In this document: positions 57,629 through 64,000 of the stretch, one piece after another | Layout: every line of letters begins with the position of its first letter | Position numbering within the stretch: the stretch's first letter is position 1 | NCBI GenBank assembly: GCA_040954595.2 | Contig: CM082581.2 | Span: forward strand, 10,106,001 to 10,170,000 | DNA from: Balanoglossus misakiensis | Lineage: Eukaryota > Hemichordata | Length of the DNA stretch: 64,000 bases | Direction of reading: 5' to 3' | The notes under the pieces: generated by a model | Databases searched by the model: none | Told to the model about the DNA's origin: nothing | Seen by the model: the letters and a program-made list of their open reading frames with translations, nothing else | Position numbers and translations under genes: made by a program

Positions 57629-58951
57629 CTATGCTGAAACCTCGAAACAGAAAGTGCCAACTGGACTGCCAAGGTCATTGTTGGTCTCAAAGGCTTTTAG
57701 ATCAAATCCTCCACGCCCATTCTCATGTCCACTGTAAGATGGTGTATCAAGTCCTGTCTGATCGTAGATGCGAAATTCATATCTGTGGATGCCAAATGGT
57801 GGACTTGGAGGATAGTATGAATAGCCTGTGATATGGAAAGGGAAAATTAAATCATGTCTGAATACATGTACCTTTATGAATTTTAACATGTGTAGGTTGT
57901 AATGTCATAGAATGATGGATTTAATTAACAGTTTATGTCTTTTCTTCTGCTGTGTCCAAAATGAAAATGAAATGAAGGATTACATCTTACCAGGGAGGTC
58001 TGTCCCATCTATGTTTCCATTAAGGAGGCTTAACCCCTGCAAGATACCATTGACAGAATTCCAAAAATCATTCACATGCATATGCCAGTTTACACACTGC
58101 ATTTGAAGCTGAACACCTAGTGGGTCTGTCTCAAGCAAAGTACAACTCTTCCTTGACAGCTCATCAAAACTTCATGTAAGTCTGGGCCACAAAGGTCTTA
58201 GATTATAGAAGACCACACCTATGGAATCACTGCATTAATTTCCGATCTGGACATTTCAGTTTGCTTTTATAATAAAGACAATGTCAACAAACTCTGGTAT
58301 AAGGTAACTATATGTCAGTGTACACTTACAGAGATGTCCACCCTCAGCCAGTGAAGAAATGCCGGTCTTGGGGCATCTGGATCAGACATTACTAAGGTGT
58401 ATGTTTTGCCCTTGAAAATAAAAAAGTCACATAGAACAGTACTTGCGCCAGTTCCAACACCAGTTAAGTAGACCACACTACTCAGGTGTAATCATATTAC
58501 ATGACTTTTGGGGATATATTGGCACATAATTAAAACTGTTCAGTGGCCAATTCAACGATTACATTGTATTCTTATCAGTGGCTCCATGACTCCAAATGTA
58601 TGAAGTACACTGTACAATTTCTCCTGTACGTGTTTCTATATACAACCTTGACTACGAGTCACTCTCCTGTTGAAGTGTCTCCGGTTGGTTTTGTTGATTT
58701 TTTAATCATACCATTAACCCACCTTGTGTGTGTGCGTGCGTGTGTGTGTGAAGTCAAACAAGTCGCACCTGTAAAGCAGAAAGCATTTCCACGCCAGGTT
58801 GACTGGTTGCTCCTGTTATCAGTTCACCACATGTTACCCAATCGTTGTCGACTTTCACATTTACGCCCCCCTGGTGGTTGCAAATGTCACACGCCGCTGC
58901 ACACAGAAACACCTCGAAAGCCAGCAAAACTACCACCAGTTGATGGAACAT
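57629..58951 (-). CDS. PEBP4: Secreted phosphatidylethanolamine-binding protein, PEBP4-like
   Basis: PEBP-fold protein, predicted to bind phospholipid head groups or other anionic ligands outside the cell. Four exons: 58769-58951, 58330-58410, 57991-58036 and 57629-57825. Total 507 nt, 168 aa. The N terminus MFHQLVVVLLAFEVFLC is a clear signal peptide, followed by cysteines at about 21 and 24. The family core is present in order: YTLVMSDPDAP and LHWLRVDIS in exon 2, then NIDGTDLPG, YYPPSPP, HRYEFRIYDQ and the C-terminal GSPVGTFCFEV. The DPDAP and HRY blocks form the PEBP ligand pocket. Intron 1 ends in a less common AAG acceptor. Secretion and position beside EGR favour PEBP4 over cytosolic PEBP1. 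It is short compared with mammalian PEBP4 (~220 aa). It is divergent from NRBF2. Confidence 0.88.
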
Positions 58952-59414
58952 AGTTACGGCCTTGTAAAATGGGTCTACAGATGTCTCACAAAGGTTGCTC
59001 TAGACTAGAATCTGGATCAAGGCGTTCGAAACGGTACAAATCAAAATTTCGCTTCCATATTACGCACGAGCAACAGGTGATTTAAAGACCGCGCCCCCTA
59101 TGAATTTTGACCTCGTTTGCAGTACTTTTTTCTTTATCTTCAGAATGTTATGCATTTAGCATAGTACGTCACAATATATAACTAGTTAAATATATGCCAT
59201 GAGAAAAAGGCCGCAAATGTATGTAGTTCACTGCACCGAATCACGAAATATTGATTTTATCCAGTCTCAAGTTTTACTTAGAAAAGAACGAGGACTGGGA
59301 AATCAACTGTGACCTCATTCGATAAGCCACGTCGCAGATCTGTGGCCTTGTACCAGGTCTCTTCGTATTATCATCTTGATTGAAAGGGCCTTGCTTACCA
59401 TAAGCAAACAAGAG
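58952..59414. promoter_or_regulatory. Divergent PEBP-like/NRBF2 promoter region
   Basis: 463 bp between start codons. A GCGCCCCCT element lies at about 59091-59099. A strong ETS core CCGGAAG at 59562-59568 sits just inside NRBF2 intron 1. The shared promoter is inferred from spacing. Confidence 0.55.
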
Positions 59415-61306
59415 ATGGCCACGGAAGCACCACTTAATTTGGTAAGCAGGTTTATTTATGCCAATAGCCACGGTTGTATAGTGGGGTGACTGTGCATGTA
59501 ACTGAGAGGGGAAAAATCTTGTTAATCTTATTAAATTCCATGATCCACACACACACAAAACCCGGAAGCGATTGCTCTTTTATCTTAACGTAGACAGGGT
59601 AGACCGTAGGACATCATAGGTTACTACATGTACTGTCTATGGGGCGTTGGCGTACTCTCATGAAAGTCGAAACTACATGCGACACTCGCACTAAATGTGC
59701 ACGTACATTCACCCATAATAGTATTTTGAAACTGTATTGTTATTGACACAGAATAATGTTCTGTGTGTGGTACAGCGTTGCAGCACTTCAAGTTCATGCA
59801 TCAAATACACATAATGTCGTCAGTCCTGATGATGGTCATAATTACATCCTTTATAGCAGATTGTTTTCCTGGTGTTGATTATTCTTCTCACCTTCCGGAA
59901 AACTGAAAATATTGGATTTAATCCATGGCACTCAAAACAACAGTATGCGTAAGGTTTGACAAAAATCAAGCCTTACTAAGTCATGATGTCAATACATCCT
60001 GTTAACCATAGCGTAAGACATACAAACATGGCTTACGTTGGAGGCTCAAGACCTAAACAGGAAATTTAAAAATAGGCTTTGAACAAAAGAAAAAACACAT
60101 ACTGAAAGAAGCACCTGATATTAGTGGCACAAATAACATAACTAAAAGATAGAAAGAGAATCATTCATGAACATCACAAGATCCATTTTTCTGCATTTTT
60201 ATAGGCTCACCAGCAAGACAGGAAGGCAGAACGATTCCTGAATGTGGGAAAGTTTCAAGATGCCATCTTGTGTCATCAGAAGGCTGCAGGTCTGTCATAA
60301 AAACAGCAAAAAGATAAACTTTGCACATCGTGGTACATGTAACTACTGGCACATGTGGCAGTGGCACAAATGAACATCAAAAAGCACTTGTGTATTTCAC
60401 ATCAACAAAGCAACAGTGGCTTCACTAGGATCATCCTTTAAAAAAAATCCTGTTCTCTTTCTAGAGTACATCCTAGCTGCCATGGACAGCACCTCTGTGG
60501 GACAAGCACTGGCGTCATTACAACTACAGTATGAAAATCACCAGAAACAGCAAAAGGTCATCTTGGAGAAAGAAAGGAGATACATATTGATGGAGAAAAG
60601 ACAGGCCATGAAATTAGAGGATGAGACCAAATCCTCACCACTGGGTAGCAGAAAACCGTCCGAGACCGAAATCGATGATGTGGACGGCGGACGAACCGAG
60701 CGGAATCAGAATGTGGACATGGGTACGGATCCTGTTGTGAGATACAGCAGGAGAACGAAAGAAAGTGATTCGCTGTTGCAGTTTCTCAACAATGGACACT
60801 CGTCGCATCTTGATCCGCAGCTAGAAGAGAGTGTAGCGTTTGTCTTGGCTGCCTCGACGAGGGAGTCGTGTCCGCCATTGCTGATGAAAAATCAGAGACT
60901 AGATAAATCAGGGTTGTCGGTGGAGGAGGAGTCCACTAACGGCGAAACGACAAACGGAACAATGACGCCGAAAGACGAATCGGAGGTACTCGAAGAGTTG
61001 CGGGAAGAGAACGCATTCCTAAAAAGTCACATCGTGAAACTGCAGCGGGCGTGGGAGAGTTGTGAACAGGAAAACATGGAAATGAGGGCAACCATCCACG
61101 ATTTGAAGCGGCAGCTGGACGCCATCAAAAGCAGTGGCCAGGACACGCAACGCACGGACATAACGTGCGAACTGAAAACGCCATTTTCAACTCCGGCCAG
61201 TGGATTTGTGGACACGCCCCTGTCGGAGCTGCCCCCACTGGCACCAATAGAGTTTCCAGAATTAGGTTTTGATCTCAGTAAACTGGGATCTTCCCCGCCG
61301 CAATAG
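59415..61306 (+). CDS. NRBF2: Nuclear receptor-binding factor 2 (autophagy PI3K complex subunit)
   Basis: Regulatory subunit of the class III PI3-kinase complex I (VPS34, VPS15, Beclin 1, ATG14), which makes PI3P at forming autophagosomes. Three exons: 59415-59441, 60205-60289 and 60465-61306. Total 954 nt, 317 aa (human ~287). Exon 1 encodes only MATEAPLNL, matching human EGPLNL at the same intron position. Exon 2 encodes AHQQDRKAERFLNVGKF and ILCHQKAA, the N-terminal MIT helical hairpin. Exon 3 completes the MIT domain (YILAAMDSTSVGQALASLQL), then has a long acidic linker and a coiled coil (~224-263: EELREENAFLKSHIVKLQ). It ends in a motif-rich tail PPLAPIEFPELGFDL, like human LPPLDFPSPELPLMEL. 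A candidate AATAAA is at 61521-61526. Confidence 0.93.
59442..60204 (+). other. NRBF2 intron 1
   Basis: 763 bp intron with GT-AG borders, a short CA run at about 59547-59556 and an ETS core at 59562-59568. No coding pattern. Confidence 0.7.
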
Positions 61307-61520
61307 CTTATATTGTTCACTCTGCTTCCTTCTCGTCTGCCATTGCCACTGAGATATTTTGCGGCAGTAAAAAGATGGGGTGTTGTGTTATACGGAGTTG
61401 TTGAGCTCGTCATGGTCATTGCATGTTACAGTACACTATGTACACTTTCTGATAAAGTTGGAAAAAAATTACTGATCCTTGTCGTTTGTGTTGTAAATGC
61501 TACAAATGAGACATTTCATT

Positions 61521-61526
61521 AATAAA
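61521..61526 (+). terminator. Candidate NRBF2 poly(A) signal
   Basis: AATAAA 215 bp after the NRBF2 stop codon. Confidence 0.5.
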
Positions 61527-62858
61527 CCTGACTGGGACCTTATTACCTCACAAGAACAAAATCGTGTTTTGTCAGAATTCTGTCTTGTGCACGTGGCAAG
61601 TCTGCCATGTATGCAAATTATGCTCGTGACCAACCAGGGACTATTTTGGTCATGAGATTCACTATTTTGCAAACATGGTGGTGAAAGGGTCAACTAAATA
61701 ACAACCTCTGCAGTGAACTTCTATTTTTCAAGACTATTTCAAAAACATCACTAACCTTAGCAAAACGCTAATGTCATATAGAGGATGCACCACACACAAC
61801 GAAAGTGGTAAACAGATATTAACGATATTTGTGGAAGCATAGTAAGGTTGCTCATGCCTTCCTGGGGAAGCACTACAACCCACCCACAAGAAATTTCCAT
61901 TTTGTTGAACTGCATTCACAGGGTTTGAAAACTGCTGCTTTGTCTCTGTATAATTTTTATTAATTTAATAATATTAAGTTTACAAATTAAAGATGGAAAA
62001 AAAGGCAAAAAAAACATTCTGAAATAATGATTGGGGGAAACCAGTGTTTGAATCCAATGATTACCATCGACATATCCCTGAAAACCATGCAACTACCTCT
62101 CCATACTTTCTTGAAGATGTGCCGCTTTCTCTGGTGATTGAATATATTTCTGCTTGGATTAAAACCACTCACTTGTTGCAACATCGGCATACAGCCTACA
62201 GACTGAGGGGAGTGGTATGCTACGGAGAAAGGGGGCTGTTGATAAAAAATGACAATTTTTCACTTACAAACAAAACAAGGCATAGTCCACGTCATTGTAC
62301 ATACAGGTCTCACACCACTATATAATTGCTTCCTGTGCAGTGGGGGGGGGGGGGGTGATAAGTGTAGTGCTTGAGAGATGTAAAAAGGAATATTTGGTGT
62401 AAATTCGTTTTGTCCAAGGCTTGTCTTGAGAAGCTTATTTCAGTGAAGGCAATATTCAGGAACCAGTGGTTTAATATTAATTCAGGATCAACAGCCTCAA
62501 TCAGGCAGCAGAATTCCCAAAAGAGATGACGCTCCAACCCTTTCGTCCCCAGATCCCAAAATAGACACCCAACATTACCATAGATTTTGGACCAAAAATA
62601 CATATTCTCCAGTTTCAACATATTGTTGAGTTCTTTTCTGGAAATACTACTGGTCCAAGCTCCGACAAAAAGATAAAAGAACAGATTGGCAGACACAAGA
62701 GTGACACCACAATGGATACAACTAAAGCAAAATTGAACAACAGAAAACAGATGAAAGTCAAATCTTCTCATAAAGCATACCAAACATTACAAAGAAATAT
62801 ACAAGATGAAAGAATTTTTGGCAGTATTTACAGCAATTATATATATTATATCACAGAT

Positions 62859-62864
62859 TTTATT
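62859..62864 (-). terminator. Candidate RMND5 poly(A) signal
   Basis: AATAAA on the minus strand, 140 bp past the RMND5 stop codon. Confidence 0.4.
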
Positions 62865-63003
62865 TTTAGATACATATCAGGTCTACCCGAAACTAATACT
62901 AGTATATCTGACTCTTGAAATCGGTACTTAAAAAGTGACCTATTGAGGGCGCTATAACAATTGTATAAATAATCTTTTTATACATGGGTTTTTTTCTTTC
63001 TTC

Positions 63004-64000
63004 TCAGAAGTGGATTTGTCTGGCATCACTTGGTGACTGTTCAACAGGGCAATACGGACATTTTACTCTGAAAAAAGAAAAGAATAATGCATAACTATCA
63101 TCATTTGTATCACAGTTATTTCTTCGCTATTTATCTTCAAGCATGTTTTTCAAAACCTAGAAACTTGCAAGCATAATCGATGTATACATGTTTGAAAATC
63201 TTCTCCGGTGATTCTGCAAAACCATGAGGCACAGAGGTATACTCACTTGTTACCACTGATCAACTTATTGAGTGAATCCCTTGAGATGACATGGCCACAG
63301 ATAAGTCTCATCGGTGGGTTGTGATCGGTGCTTTGTTGTCTCAGTATGGGACAGGCAAAGATGGAGTGGTATCTGCAGTCTGTGCCGAGGTCTACTTCAA
63401 TCTGTCATTGGAGAAATTGATAAAAAGAAATTAATCAGTCAAAGTGACTATGACGAAAACTGGTTACTTTCATAACTCCTGAGTGACCTTAAATGGTATT
63501 TGTGCAAAAGACTCACCGGTAACTCATCTTTGGAACTCCACACCCCACTGACTTGTCTCTGCTGCATCACGTGTTTAATGTTGAGGAGAGATGGCAGAGC
63601 TATAGCCCCTGCTTGCACGCTGCAATCAAACAAATATTTCATTTAACAATCTTCGCATTTGATAGACACACCCATCTCCACAATAAGCACTACTTTCACT
63701 GCCTTCGCTTACCTGCCAAATCATGGTTTAGTCAGTCGCAATATAATAACAAACAGGTTCACTACATTAGATGGGAAATCTAACAGGTGACACACACATA
63801 TTGCTGCCTAACATACACATTATCATGAGAACTACCCTTACCTAACACTGAGAGGACTTTCCACAGATAAACCTAGTAATGCACAGGCATCTCTTGTAAA
63901 TACATCGCAGATTTCCAGCCAGTTTATTGGGTCTAGTAGGTGAGAATATGGTGAGTTTTCTATTCCTTGCCGAAGATACAACAGACTCCCCATCATTATT
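63004..64000 (-). CDS. RMND5A: RMND5, E3 ubiquitin ligase subunit of the GID/CTLH complex (3' part)
   Basis: Catalytic RING subunit of the GID/CTLH ubiquitin ligase, partner of MAEA. Four exons are visible: 63842 to beyond 64000, 63517-63619, 63247-63401 and 63004-63067. The phases agree. Exon at the right edge: [20 protein letters not shown] and [19 protein letters not shown], the end of the CTLH/CRA region. Then [16 protein letters not shown] and [10 protein letters not shown]. The degenerate RING follows: [32 protein letters not shown] and [10 protein letters not shown], ending QIHF. This matches human RMND5A/RMND5B closely, and a single gene here would be co-orthologous to both. The N-terminal LisH half lies beyond position 64000. 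Confidence 0.95.

Larger units (their letters stand above)
61307..63003. other. Convergent intergenic region, NRBF2 to RMND5
   Basis: 1.7 kb holding two 3' UTRs. AATAAA at 61521-61526 serves NRBF2. TTTATT at 62859-62864 (minus-strand AATAAA), 140 bp past the RMND5 stop, serves RMND5. A G14 tract lies at 62342-62355 and a TGAGGGCGCTA motif at 62945-62955, identical to the core of the 17-mer repeat at the left edge. Confidence 0.5.

Noticed and set aside
62310-62783. 157-residue minus-strand frame, considered as a retroelement remnant
   Set aside because: Rich in Phe/Leu/Trp but with no reverse transcriptase or endonuclease motif; part is read from the antisense of a G14 tract. More likely 3' UTR/intergenic noise.

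Overview
The window is animal nuclear DNA. It is about 40% GC by eye, with spliced genes bounded by GT-AG introns, intergenic microsatellites and no operons, phage genes or bacterial signals. Ten protein-coding genes can be read, and nine match well-known metazoan families. Introns are mostly 100-400 bp. There is a single EGR-type gene whose neighbours have human counterparts spread over several chromosomes. This points to an invertebrate, most plausibly an invertebrate deuterostome (amphioxus, hemichordate or echinoderm); another slow-evolving marine bilaterian cannot be excluded.

Layout, left to right: NANS (-, C-terminal part off the left edge, 159-1618); FNTA (+, 2017-3917); a 17-exon gene for a 1746-residue PPR/TPR-like protein, possibly TOPAZ1-like (-, 5834-14257); FHIP2/FAM160B (+, 14860-20660); a 5.2-kb intergenic region holding a cluster of CTCF-like motifs; BIN3 (-, 25842-39054, two introns of 4-5 kb); intronless ADO (+, 39368-40093); 8.1 kb without a recognisable gene; EGR (-, 48185-50567); 7.1 kb without a recognisable gene; a small secreted PEBP4-like protein (-, 57629-58951); NRBF2 (+, 59415-61306); and the 3' end of RMND5 (-, 63004 to beyond 64000). 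Splice phases close exactly for every complete gene: FNTA 332 aa, the large protein 1746 aa, FHIP2 831 aa, BIN3 257 aa, ADO 241 aa, EGR 496 aa, PEBP-like 168 aa, NRBF2 317 aa.

Four adjacent pairs are head-to-head with only 313-602 bp between start codons (NANS/FNTA, the large protein/FHIP2, BIN3/ADO, PEBP-like/NRBF2), so each pair probably shares a bidirectional promoter. EGR is the exception: it stands alone between two gene-free flanks. Its upstream region holds a full CRE palindrome, a TATA-like element and two perfect CArG boxes, one next to an ETS site. That is the layout of a vertebrate immediate-early promoter.

The strongest overall observation is synteny. BIN3, EGR and PEBP4 are neighbours of EGR3 on human 8p21.3, while ADO, EGR and NRBF2 are neighbours of EGR2 on human 10q21.3. 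This window carries both sets around one EGR gene, with FHIP2, FNTA and RMND5 nearby. It looks like the unduplicated ancestor of the vertebrate EGR paralogon. The proteins mostly have unrelated cell roles (sialic acid synthesis, prenylation, dynein adaptors, membrane curvature, thiol oxidation, transcription, autophagy, ubiquitination), so this is inherited linkage rather than a pathway cluster. I found no CRISPR array, tRNA or rRNA gene and no recognisable transposase or reverse transcriptase.
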